NCBI RefSeq assembly: GCF_003688405.1
Contig: NZ_REFC01000011.1
Span: forward strand, 868,001-932,000
Length of the DNA: 64,000 nt
From: Ulvibacter antarcticus
GTDB lineage: Bacteria > Bacteroidota > Bacteroidia > Flavobacteriales > Flavobacteriaceae
Direction: 5' to 3'
Notes under the pieces: generated by a model
The model's database searches: none
The model's input: the letters and a program-made list of their open reading frames with translations, nothing else
What the model was told of the DNA's origin: nothing
Shown here: piece by piece, positions 1 through 8,238 of the stretch
Layout of the letters: every line of letters starts with the position of its first letter
Numbering within the stretch: position 1 is the stretch's first letter
Program-made: the position numbers and the translations under genes

Positions 1-1005
1 TTTTTCAAAATCTGGATTTTTTAAATATTCTTTTGCCTCTTCAACCCTAAGTGAATTTATATAATCTGAAAAACTGATATTCAAATCCGAATTAATTATT
101 CTGGACAAGTGGCCTTTGCTAATTTTCAATTCGTCCGCCACCGACTGTAATGTAATATTTGGGTTTAGATAATTTTTATCAGTAGCAAGAAAGGATTCTA
201 AAGCAATAACATGCTCATTTTTACCTTTTTTTTCGACTATTGAGTATGCTTTTGCAGCTGAACTAAAAGCTCGAATATTTCTCCGTTCTTCATGAATTCC
301 TATTTTGTGTATGCCAATATACCCAAGTAAATAGATTAGAGCCGACGTTACCATCAACATGATCAAGTAAGAGACTTCGGTTTGTAATATATAATTGGCT
401 GTAAAGTAAATCCAGAAAAGGGTGGTAATAAATAATATGATCAAAAGTATTTTAAACCATAGTATTTGCATCTTAATTCTTCCACGGTCAAACAACTTAT
501 GTTTCTGCTCATATCTTCGAAGTTCGACTAGGGAAACTATAATGACTAATAGTGCCATGACTATATTTACAACGTCACCATAACCATCAACATTAAACAT
601 AAAGGAGTCCATGGATTGATTGAAAATGTGGTCTGTGGGGAAAAATAGAATCCCTAATTTATAGCTCAAAGCGCCTAAAATGACTATTAAAAAAGGTATA
701 TAAAGTAGTTTTTCAACGCCTCGAATACTATGCTCAGGATAGAGAAATATTACTACGAAAAAATATAAAAATGGTGGTTCTAAAAAGGAGAATGGAAGGT
801 ATATTAAATTATGCGTATCCTTTGTAATAATAGCGGCCTCCCAAAGAAAATCCTGTAAATTTGATACCGAAAGACAAAGAAGTAGTAATCCTAAATAAAA
901 AGCGGCACGCGTCTTATGCTTATTAATTAATAATATAAACAAACTCAAAAACAACCCTTGAATAACCCCAGCTATAATTAGGCTACTATAGATATCTAAA
1001 TCCAA
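1..1005 (-). CDS. AraC-family transcriptional regulator with membrane N-terminus (3' truncated by window)
   Basis: The frame is open from a TTG codon at 1005 to the window edge (335 codons). No ATG lies between that TTG and the upstream in-frame stop. The first ~220 residues hold about six or seven hydrophobic segments separated by short charged loops. From about residue 270 the protein turns soluble and contains the first helix-turn-helix of an AraC domain (LQSVADELKISKGHLSRII), then a helix with SLRVEEAKEYL. This is the usual layout of Bacteroidota membrane-anchored AraC regulators. The second HTH lies outside the window. The inducing signal is unknown and no target can be named from context. 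The TTG start is less certain than the family assignment. Confidence 0.8.
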   Translation of the reverse strand, partial: MDLDIYSSLIIAGVIQGLFLSLFILLINKHKTRAAFYLGLLLLCLSVSNLQDFLWEAAIITKDTHNLIYLPFSFLEPPFLYFFVVIFLYPEHSIRGVEKLLYIPFLIVILGALSYKLGILFFPTDHIFNQSMDSFMFNVDGYGDVVNIVMALLVIIVSLVELRRYEQKHKLFDRGRIKMQILWFKILLIILFITTLFWIYFTANYILQTEVSYLIMLMVTSALIYLLGYIGIHKIGIHEERRNIRAFSSAAKAYSIVEKKGKNEHVIALESFLATDKNYLNPNITLQSVADELKISKGHLSRIINSDLNISFSDYINSLRVEEAKEYLKNPDFEK

Positions 1006-1388
1006 TCTTATATATTTTTGGGTATTAAATTCTAGGTTTGCTAGATTTTAAAGATAGTAATTATTTGGCATTCATTTTTTGAAATAAAGAAGTGTGTGCA
1101 ATGATTTTTAAAAAAAAAGCTCCTTCAAACGTCCTCTCCTCAAAGCACGAACTGAAGGAAGCTTTTAAAAATAACTTAAAATAATTTACCACTTCTGAAG
1201 TGTTTACATTTTTAAAATATGTACTTTCTTACTCGATAATTTTAAGTTGTTTGTGTTCTCAAATCTATCCGTCCGTATGCCGACTGAAGCCTCGCCCACT
1301 GGAAGGTCAGGTTTAACGGATGAGCAAACAATTACTTGCTCATGTGTAATAGCGTTTGATTTTCATGACCTTTTTTAATTCGGATAGA
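1006..1388. other. Intergenic region with hairpin and nested inverted repeats
   Basis: Two structured elements sit here. Near 1118-1166, GCTCCTTCA and TGAAGGAAGC form a stem with one bulge, bounded by an A run and a TTTT run, as in a bidirectional terminator. From 1262 to 1390 three inverted repeats are nested: AATCTATCCG/CGGATAGATT (1262-1271, 1381-1390), AAGGTCA/TGACCTT (1303-1309, 1366-1372) and ATGAGCAA/TTGCTCAT (1320-1327, 1336-1343, 8 nt loop). The outer right arm overlaps the stop codon of the barrel gene. I see no gene in the interval. Confidence 0.55.
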
Positions 1389-2021
1389 TTAGAAAAAGAA
1401 ATATCCAACAGAGAATTGAATTACAGAGTTTTTAAATTCTTCTGAAGCATCGTCAGAATTATTGCCGTCTAGAAATCCCAAATTATAGCGAGCGCCAAAA
1501 TTTATTCCGTTATCTAGCTTGTATCCTAGCCCGAAGACTAGACCTACATCAAGAGACTTTACATCATTTTTCACATCTTCTGTTTCACCCACCTTGTTCC
1601 CATCACCCGTTGTAGTTGGATTCAAATCATAATCATCTTCGTCGTACTTATTTTTGGCAGAAAGTAAAAAGCCAAATTGTGGCCCTACTTCCAGACTCAA
1701 CTCATCCATAACGTAATATTTACCCATAATAGGCACATATAAATAGTTTAAGTTAAATGAACCGATATCTTTATAATTCGCGCCCTGACTTGAAAAGAGA
1801 AGTTCTGGTTGTACCGATAGTTTCTCTGAAATAGGAATTTCTGCCATTCCACCTAAATGGAAACCAGTTTTTCCTTTTATTGCCGGATTATCTCCTGTGA
1901 TGGTTGAAAAATTGACTCCCGCTTTTGCTCCTATTTGAAGGCTTTTTGTTACAGATTTTTCTTGTGCATTAGCTTGAAATATAAAAACAAGAGCGATCAT
2001 ACTGAGTAATAATTTTTTCAT
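1389..2021 (-). CDS. Outer membrane beta-barrel (porin-family) protein
   Basis: A 210-residue protein with a clear signal peptide (MKKLLLSMIALVFIFQANAQ) followed by alternating aromatic/glycine strands typical of the small Bacteroidota outer membrane beta-barrel family (PorT-like, PF13568 type). It opens with the strand IGAKAGVNFSTITG and closes on the terminal strand FSVGYFFF. An acidic loop (KYDEDDYD, about residue 123) may lie outside the cell. It is last in a minus-strand series of four tightly packed genes (21 bp after the RCC1-repeat gene), so it may be co-transcribed with them. No substrate or function can be named. Confidence 0.8.
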   Translation of the reverse strand: MKKLLLSMIALVFIFQANAQEKSVTKSLQIGAKAGVNFSTITGDNPAIKGKTGFHLGGMAEIPISEKLSVQPELLFSSQGANYKDIGSFNLNYLYVPIMGKYYVMDELSLEVGPQFGFLLSAKNKYDEDDYDLNPTTTGDGNKVGETEDVKNDVKSLDVGLVFGLGYKLDNGINFGARYNLGFLDGNNSDDASEEFKNSVIQFSVGYFFF

Positions 2022-2042
2022 AATGGTTGGTTTTAGTGATAT

Positions 2043-3428
2043 TTAATTTTTAATAATTTTTATCGTTTCTGAAAGCCCTTCAGAAGTGCTCACTTCTATG
2101 AAATAAATGCCGCTCGCCTCTGAAATAGAAGAAACGATTTGATTTGTAGAATTATATCTTTCTGAAGAAATTATTTGCCCCAGCATATTAGAAATTTGAA
2201 CTGTTACATCGGTATACTCCTTGCTAAGATTGATGGTGAAATTTCCATTTGTTGGATTGGGATAAACTGTAAATTCAGGTTCAAGATCCATTTCGTTCAT
2301 ACCAAGAGTAATAGTACAAACCGATGTGACTTGTACTGGTATAGTTCTTTCTGTGTTGGTCCCATCACCCAATTGACCATTGCCGTTAGATCCCACTGCC
2401 CAAACAGTGCTGTTATTCTTTAGGAAAAGTGAATGATAAAAGCCAGCTGCAATGGCACTAAGACCGCTTTGACCACTAACGGCTATAGGAATATCACGAT
2501 CTAAATAGGTTCCATCACCCAATTGTCCTGATGCATTTTTACCCACTGCCCAACCGCTGCCGTCATCTTTAAGGAAAAGAGAATGATCTCCATTTGCTGA
2601 AATGGAGGTAATTCCGCTAAGACTGGTAATCTGCACTGGGATGTTTCTATCGATGTGAGTTCCGTCTCCCAATTGACCATAGCCATTATATCCTGCTGCC
2701 CAAACGGTGCCGTCACCCATAAGAAAAAGGGAATGTTCCGATCCAGCGGAAAAGGCGGTAATGCCACTAATGCCACTCACCTGTACTGGTATGTTTCTAT
2801 CGGTATTGGTTCCATCACCCAATTGACCATCCTCATTATTTCCTACTGCCCAAATGGTACCGTCACCCTTAAAGAAAAGAGAATGTTTAAAGCCAGCTGC
2901 AATTGCGGTTATGCCAGTTAGCCCACTAACTAGTACAGGGGTATTTCTATGGGCGTTGGTTCCATCACCGAGTTGCCCAAAAGTATTCTCTCCCACTGCC
3001 CAAACCGTACCATCATTCTTAAGGAAAAGGGAATGAGCTCTACCTGTTGCAATAGCGACAATATCGCTAATACTACTCACTACAGGTATGTTTATATTGG
3101 TATTGGTTCCATTACCCAATTGCCCCACTCCATTATGACCTACACCCCATACGCTACCATTATCCTTTAGAAAAAGTGAATAATCTTCACCGCTTGAAAC
3201 GGAGGTAATGCCGCTTAGGTTACTCACTTGAATAGGGATATTTGTACTTGTGTTAGTCCCATTACCTAATTGTCCATTAAAATTTAAACCTACTGCTTGG
3301 ACTGTGGTGTTATCACAATTAAAGAGAGAATGCCCTCCCCCTCCGGTAATTTTTTGGGCATAGAGCGCAGTTGATGCCATTGCAGCGATAAGGATGAATG
3401 ATAGATATAATTTTTTACTTGTTTTCAT
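2043..3428 (-). CDS. Secreted RCC1-repeat protein with type IX sorting tail
   Basis: 461 residues. Signal peptide ends at ALYAQ (about residue 25). Residues ~45-375 are about seven RCC1-type repeats of ~47 residues with cores HSLFLKDDGT, WAVGxN and GQLGDGTN, predicting a seven-bladed beta-propeller. The C-terminal ~75 residues (VYPNPTNGNFTINLS ... GIYFIEVST..SETIKIIKN) are a type A Por secretion tail, so the product should cross the outer membrane by the type IX system and be anchored or released. Repeats are also conserved at the DNA level, which makes length change by recombination likely. The 5' neighbour ends 5 bp upstream and shares a related sorting tail. Ligand unknown. Confidence 0.88.
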   Translation of the reverse strand: MKTSKKLYLSFILIAAMASTALYAQKITGGGGHSLFNCDNTTVQAVGLNFNGQLGNGTNTSTNIPIQVSNLSGITSVSSGEDYSLFLKDNGSVWGVGHNGVGQLGNGTNTNINIPVVSSISDIVAIATGRAHSLFLKNDGTVWAVGENTFGQLGDGTNAHRNTPVLVSGLTGITAIAAGFKHSLFFKGDGTIWAVGNNEDGQLGDGTNTDRNIPVQVSGISGITAFSAGSEHSLFLMGDGTVWAAGYNGYGQLGDGTHIDRNIPVQITSLSGITSISANGDHSLFLKDDGSGWAVGKNASGQLGDGTYLDRDIPIAVSGQSGLSAIAAGFYHSLFLKNNSTVWAVGSNGNGQLGDGTNTERTIPVQVTSVCTITLGMNEMDLEPEFTVYPNPTNGNFTINLSKEYTDVTVQISNMLGQIISSERYNSTNQIVSSISEASGIYFIEVSTSEGLSETIKIIKN

Positions 3429-3576
3429 AATGTTTAGTTTTTAATAATTTTTATGGTTTCTGAAAGCCCTTCGGAAGTGGATACGTTTACAATGTAGATT
3501 CCCGTAGCTTTTTCAATTTCGAGTTGCAAATTATTTGTGTTCTCAAATTTTTCCGAAGCAATCACTTGTCCAAGCA
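3422..3576. repeat. 155 bp direct repeat, copy 1 (type IX tail coding)
   Basis: This segment is base-for-base identical to 5134-5288, at an offset of 1712 bp. It covers the start codon and first bases of one gene, the 5 bp spacer, and the last ~48 codons of the neighbouring gene. Identity continues with a few mismatches for about another 80 bp. Confidence 0.9.
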
Positions 3577-5140
3577 TATTGGTAATTGTTGTGTTTATTT
3601 CTGAATAGCTTTTCCCTAAATTGATGGTGAAACTTCCTGAAGTTGGGTTGGGGAATACCTTAGTTTGTAATTGATTTAAATATTCTTCAGCACTTAATGT
3701 TGATGAGAATTTTTGAATAAACAAATCCCCACCTGGATCAATGGCAGTAAGATTGGTAACCCCAGAACCTGGGTCAAAATCACCTGTGTTAGCAAAAGCA
3801 CCTGATGAGTAAACTTCACCAATAGTAGAAATGTTTAGATTTTTAATGGCATTATACGCTGTTCCTCCTATTGCCAATGCATAAATAAAATTTGTATTCG
3901 CGTCTAGTTTTAGAATAAATCCATTATAATCTGCTTCGGGTGTCATATTAAAGACTCCACTATTGGGGTCAAAGTCAACCGTAGTGGGAAACGCCCCTGC
4001 ACAATACAAATCTCCAGACGAATCGGCGGCGATATCCAGCCCCTCGTCAAATTCTGAACCTCCAATTCTTCTGGCCCAAATAAAATCTCCATTAGCGTTA
4101 AGTTTTTGGATAAAAATATCATTGGATCCAGCAGAAGTTAAATTGGTAATACCATTATTTGGGTCAAAGTCAATGGTTCCTGGAAAGCTGCCAATTGAAT
4201 AAATGTTATCTAAATATACTTCCAATGCACCTATATAATCACCTGTGGAACCTCCGTAGCTCTTTGCCCAAATAAATATTCCATTTGTATCTAGTTTTTG
4301 AATATAAATGTCATCACTTCCATTAGATGTAAGATTTGCAATGCCAGCATTTGGGTCAAAATCTACTGTATCTGCAAAGTTTCCAGTAGAATACACATTT
4401 CCATTTTGATCCGTTTTAATGTCTACGCCATAGTCAACAAAAGCAGTAGATCCCATGCTTTTGGCCCATATAAAGTTGCCATTGGTGTCTAGTTTTTGAA
4501 TAAAAATATCGGCGGAGCCATTGGAGGTCAATTCGGTACTTCCAACATTAGGGTCAAAATCTACCGTTCCAAAAAAGGAACCTGTGGTGTAAACATTATC
4601 GGCCAGATCTGTAGTAATAGAATAAGCAATTTCTCTTTCCGAACTTCCCATACGTTTTGCCCAGATAAAGTTTCCGTCACTATCTAATTTTTGAATAAAT
4701 ATGTCGCGTTCTGAACCAGGAGCCGTTAATTCAAAAGTCGCTGCACTTGGGTCAAAATCGACCGTTCCTGTAAAACTTCCAGTAGTATAGATGTTGCCGT
4801 TTGAGTCTAAAGTAATTGATTCTCCAGCGTCAAGTTCATTACTTCCCATTGCCTTTACCCAGAGAAAATTGCCGTTGGCATCTAATTTTAGAATATAGAT
4901 ATCCCCCAAACCATTTGAAGTTAAATTAAACACTCCAGAGCCAGGGTCAAAATCGGTAGTGTCCCTAAAAAAACCCGTGAGATACTCATTGCCGCTGTCA
5001 TCCACTGCGGAAGAAACTAAATTCCCAAACGAGTTGAAAATACCACCGCTATTAATGCTTTTTGCCCAGTCTAAATTTTGAGCGACAGAGATATTTATTC
5101 CAAAAAAAAGAAAGCAAATAATTAAAATGTGGTTTTTCAT
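3434..5140 (-). CDS. Secreted SBBP-like beta-propeller repeat protein with type IX sorting tail
   Basis: 568 residues with signal peptide (cleavage after NISVAQ). The body is about eight repeats of ~55-60 residues with the signature TVDFDPNxG..LTSxGS.DIFIQKLDxNGNFIWAKSMG, resembling SBBP beta-propeller repeats. The acidic DFDP turns could bind calcium (inference). The last ~70 residues are a type A Por secretion tail (VFPNPTSGSFTINLG ... ETIKIIKN). It starts 5 bp downstream of the next gene's stop. Its 3' end is identical to that gene's 3' end over 155 bp, indicating recent duplication or gene conversion. Surface role unknown. Confidence 0.87.
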   Translation of the reverse strand: MKNHILIICFLFFGINISVAQNLDWAKSINSGGIFNSFGNLVSSAVDDSGNEYLTGFFRDTTDFDPGSGVFNLTSNGLGDIYILKLDANGNFLWVKAMGSNELDAGESITLDSNGNIYTTGSFTGTVDFDPSAATFELTAPGSERDIFIQKLDSDGNFIWAKRMGSSEREIAYSITTDLADNVYTTGSFFGTVDFDPNVGSTELTSNGSADIFIQKLDTNGNFIWAKSMGSTAFVDYGVDIKTDQNGNVYSTGNFADTVDFDPNAGIANLTSNGSDDIYIQKLDTNGIFIWAKSYGGSTGDYIGALEVYLDNIYSIGSFPGTIDFDPNNGITNLTSAGSNDIFIQKLNANGDFIWARRIGGSEFDEGLDIAADSSGDLYCAGAFPTTVDFDPNSGVFNMTPEADYNGFILKLDANTNFIYALAIGGTAYNAIKNLNISTIGEVYSSGAFANTGDFDPGSGVTNLTAIDPGGDLFIQKFSSTLSAEEYLNQLQTKVFPNPTSGSFTINLGKSYSEINTTITNMLGQVIASEKFENTNNLQLEIEKATGIYIVNVSTSEGLSETIKIIKN

Positions 5141-5288
5141 AATGTTTAGTTTTTAATAATTTTTATGGTTTCTGAAAGCCCTTCGGAAGTGGATACGTTT
5201 ACAATGTAGATTCCCGTAGCTTTTTCAATTTCGAGTTGCAAATTATTTGTGTTCTCAAATTTTTCCGAAGCAATCACTTGTCCAAGCA
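5134..5288. repeat. 155 bp direct repeat, copy 2 (type IX tail coding)
   Basis: Identical partner of 3422-3576. Recombination between the two copies would delete or duplicate the intervening repeat-protein gene as one in-frame cassette of 1712 bp. Confidence 0.9.
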
Positions 5289-6735
5289 GGTTAGTAATTG
5301 TTGTGTTTATTTCTGAATAGGTTTCGCCTAAATTGATGGTGAACCTTCCTGAAGTTGGATTGGGATAAACTGCTATTGTAAGCTTACTGTCATTGTTTGG
5401 AATTCCTAATATTGCAGGTGATGTTTTAAAAATCCAATAATCATCCAGACCTTCATTGTTATCGCCCTTGTCACCAGAAATGTTACTGTCTGAGGAGCAG
5501 AACAACACAAAATCTCCACTAGCATCCTGCAGTATATACGTTCCAGATTCATCTGCTGAGCCACCTATTGAGTTCTGACTTATAATGCTTCCTGAGGCGT
5601 TTAAACGAACCAACCAATAATCGTAGCCACCATTGGAATTCTCAGTTTTATCTCCAGATATGTTACTGTTCGACCAACCAGCAATCAAGTACGTTCCATC
5701 TGCTAGTTGTTGTACATCGCGGGGATAATCAATTCCACTTCCCCCAATGGTGTTTTGCCAGATAATAGTTCCGTTCCCGTCCAACTTTATAATCCAATAG
5801 TCAAAATCTCCTTGAGAATTTTCGGTTTTATCACCTGAGATATTCGACCTCGAATAGCCACCAATAAGATAACCGCCATCTGCTGTCTGAATCAAATCTC
5901 GTAATAATTCGGTGTCAGATCCCCCGATGGTATTTTCCCATTGAATAGTTCCATTTGGATTTAATTTTACAATCCAATAGTCTTGTGCGCCTAAGCTGTT
6001 TTCCGATTTATCACCAGATGCAGGAGAAGTTGAAAAGCCGCCAATAATATAGCCGCCGTCGGTAGTTTGTTTTGTTGCTAAAACCGTATCAACCAAACTG
6101 CCGCCAATACTATTTTGCCATTCGATATCACCAACGCTGTCCAATTTCAAGATCCAAAAATCTCGTTGACCGTTTGTGGGGTCTGTCTTGTCTCCGGAAA
6201 TATCGGAGTCCGAATAGCCGCCTATAATATAGCCACCATCGGTGGTTTGCTGTCCAAAGCATTGAAATTCCGGTTGTGCTCCCCCATAAGTATGTTGCCA
6301 GGTAATGTTTCCAGTACTATCCAATTTTAAGATCCAAAGATCTAGCCCGCCACGGGAATTTTCAGTTTTGTCACCCGAAATATTTGAATCTGAATTCCCC
6401 AAAACAATATAGCCTCCATCTGTAGTTTGCTGAATCACGTCAACATTATCTTCACCACTACCACCTATTGTATTTTGCCACATAATATTCCCCGTAGCAT
6501 CTATCTTAACGACCCAAATATCTGTTCCTCCATTACTGTTTTCGGTTTTATCTCCGGATGCATTAGACAAAGAATAGCCCGCAAGGATATATCCTCCGTC
6601 TGAAGTCCGGTTTGGAGTTTGTAGAAAATCTGTGTTACTTCCCCCAATAGTGTTTTGCCATATTATGGCAGGATCCTGTGCGAATGCAGCCATAATTCCG
6701 AAGAGAAGAGCAGCAAAAGTAAATTTAGTTTTCAT
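5146..6735 (-). CDS. Secreted repeat protein with type IX sorting tail
   Basis: 529 residues with a signal peptide (MKTKFTFAALLFGIMAAFAQ). About seven ~60-residue repeats carry the consensus GGYIIGGYS.SNISGDKTENS, DYWIVKLDxxG and IxWQNTIGGS. This layout predicts a beta-propeller. The family has no known enzymatic function. The C-terminus is a type A Por secretion tail nearly identical to that of the downstream gene. It is the promoter-proximal member of the minus-strand group extending to 1389, so transcription probably begins in the ~380 bp upstream region. Confidence 0.86.
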   Translation of the reverse strand: MKTKFTFAALLFGIMAAFAQDPAIIWQNTIGGSNTDFLQTPNRTSDGGYILAGYSLSNASGDKTENSNGGTDIWVVKIDATGNIMWQNTIGGSGEDNVDVIQQTTDGGYIVLGNSDSNISGDKTENSRGGLDLWILKLDSTGNITWQHTYGGAQPEFQCFGQQTTDGGYIIGGYSDSDISGDKTDPTNGQRDFWILKLDSVGDIEWQNSIGGSLVDTVLATKQTTDGGYIIGGFSTSPASGDKSENSLGAQDYWIVKLNPNGTIQWENTIGGSDTELLRDLIQTADGGYLIGGYSRSNISGDKTENSQGDFDYWIIKLDGNGTIIWQNTIGGSGIDYPRDVQQLADGTYLIAGWSNSNISGDKTENSNGGYDYWLVRLNASGSIISQNSIGGSADESGTYILQDASGDFVLFCSSDSNISGDKGDNNEGLDDYWIFKTSPAILGIPNNDSKLTIAVYPNPTSGRFTINLGETYSEINTTITNLLGQVIASEKFENTNNLQLEIEKATGIYIVNVSTSEGLSETIKIIKN

Positions 6736-7116
6736 AAAGATTTAGTTTTAGGATTATACTATTACATCAGAATCATTTAAAATGTCATCAAATAATTCTT
6801 ATATCAAAAAGTGGGGAAGATTAACGTTTCAAAAAGATTTCATTTCTGAAGGGGAAGTATGATAAAGGTAGCTTGATCGATTAATTGCAATGTCCAAGAT
6901 ATTCACATATGGTATATATTCAGACTACAATAGGAAAAAACGCCCCTTTTTACAAGGAGAATTCTGAAGTACTCATCACTCTAACACTAAGAGATAAATA
7001 CTTATTTAGTGTTTCTTTTGAAGATTTCGATAACTATTACGAGTTCGAAACAATAGTAAAAAGTAAGCAGAAACGGAAAAGAAGTTTATTTTTGTTGATG
7101 TAAGACAAAGGCATTT
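6736..7116. other. Divergent intergenic region; no supported gene
   Basis: This gap separates the minus-strand secreted-protein group from mvaD and should hold both promoters. I found no consensus TAnnTTTG box with a well-spaced TTG on either strand. A short plus-strand frame (TTG 6885 or ATG 6909, stop 7103) ends 13 bp before mvaD and would encode about 64 residues with a lysine-rich end. I do not recognise it and give it a low chance of being real. Confidence 0.4.
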
Positions 7117-8238
7117 ATGGAAACTCAATTTATTCCGAAGAAATATACCCACGCACCATTAAAAGGAAGTGTTAGCTGGCAATCTCCCAGTAATATTGCC
7201 TTGGTAAAATATTGGGGAAAGTATGACGAACAATTACCTAAAAATGCATCCATTAGTTTTACGCTTAGTCAATGTAATACTAAAACAACACTTCATTTTG
7301 CGAAGGTAAACAACACGGGAATATTTAATTTTGAAGTTTTTCTCGATGGAAAAAAAACAATCGATTTCGAACCTAAAATTCAAAAATTCTTCGAAAGAGT
7401 AGAAGTGTATTTACCATTTCTGAAAGAATATCGATTTAAGATCGAAACTTCCAATAGTTTTCCACATAGCAGTGGGATTGCATCTTCCGCCAGTGGAATG
7501 AGTGCGTTGGCACTGTGCTTAGTGGATATGGAACGACATTGTCACCCTGTGCCTGTCGAAGGGTCTTTTGATGACCGAGGAGGCTTCGAAAATCTCAGCC
7601 TGACAAAAGATAACTTAAAAAAAGTCTCTTTTTTATCAAGATTGGGCTCAGGTTCGGCTTGTAGATCGATTGAAGGGGATTTAATTGTGTGGGGCTCGCA
7701 TCCAAATATAAAAGGGAGTACTAATCTTTTTGGCACCAAGTATCCGTATAAAGTACACGATAATTTTAAGAAATATCAGGATACAATTCTTTTAGTCGAT
7801 AAAGGTGAGAAGCAGGTAAGTAGTACTGTAGGGCACGATCTTATGCACAACCATCCCTTTGCCGATCAACGTTTTAAACAGGCAAATACTAATCTTTCTG
7901 CACTGATTCCTATTCTTGAAAACGGCGATTTGTCAGCATTTATTGAGATTGTTGAGAGCGAGGCGCTTTCACTTCACGCCATGATGATGACTTCCATGCC
8001 GTATTTTATTTTGATGAAACCTAATACCCTCGAAATTATTAATCGCATTTGGAATTTCAGAAAAAGCACGGGAAGTAGGGTTTGTTTTACATTAGATGCA
8101 GGTGCTAATGTACATATGTTATATCCTGAAATCGAAAAGAAAACGGTTTCAGAATTTATTAAAAAAGAGCTTGCTCAATTTTGTAAGAACGGTGAGTTTA
8201 TTAACGATCAGCTAGGTTTTGGCGCAAGCCGATTTTAA
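7117..8238 (+). CDS. mvaD: Diphosphomevalonate decarboxylase with an inserted repeat-derived segment
   Basis: 373 residues. It converts mevalonate diphosphate to isopentenyl diphosphate with ATP, the last step of the mevalonate pathway. Family marks are SWQSPSNIALVKYWGKYD near residue 20, the GHMP loop PHSSGIASSASGMSALAL near 117, and the RLGSGSACRSIEG signature near 175. Between the last two motifs, residues ~142-163 are encoded by a 66 bp imperfect palindrome (7540-7605) that resembles flavobacterial interspersed repeats. It keeps the frame and makes the protein somewhat long. The stop codon abuts the stop of the convergent gene with no spacer. Other pathway genes lie at 11.2 and 54.7-57 kb. 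Confidence 0.95.
   Translation: METQFIPKKYTHAPLKGSVSWQSPSNIALVKYWGKYDEQLPKNASISFTLSQCNTKTTLHFAKVNNTGIFNFEVFLDGKKTIDFEPKIQKFFERVEVYLPFLKEYRFKIETSNSFPHSSGIASSASGMSALALCLVDMERHCHPVPVEGSFDDRGGFENLSLTKDNLKKVSFLSRLGSGSACRSIEGDLIVWGSHPNIKGSTNLFGTKYPYKVHDNFKKYQDTILLVDKGEKQVSSTVGHDLMHNHPFADQRFKQANTNLSALIPILENGDLSAFIEIVESEALSLHAMMMTSMPYFILMKPNTLEIINRIWNFRKSTGSRVCFTLDAGANVHMLYPEIEKKTVSEFIKKELAQFCKNGEFINDQLGFGASRF
7540..7605. repeat. 66 bp imperfect palindromic interspersed element inside mvaD
   Basis: The ends are TGTCA (7540) and TGACA (7605). Internal arms TCGAAG (7556-7561) and CTTCGA (7583-7588) pair symmetrically. The sequences TGTCACCCTGTGCCTGTCGA and, reversed, TGTCAGGCTGAG..TTCGAAG resemble the GTCA-CCTGAGC-TCGAAGG type repeats common in flavobacterial intergenic DNA. 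Its length is 22 codons, so the reading frame survives. Confidence 0.7.

Noticed and set aside
2175-3170. Several plus-strand open frames opposite the RCC1-repeat gene
   Set aside because: They lie antisense to a strong repeat-coding gene, repeat with its period and have no signal, domain or start context of their own.
6885-7103. Short plus-strand frame before mvaD
   Set aside because: The first start is TTG and the ATG version is ~64 residues without recognised features. It could be a leader or chance frame, so it is mentioned only in the intergenic entry.
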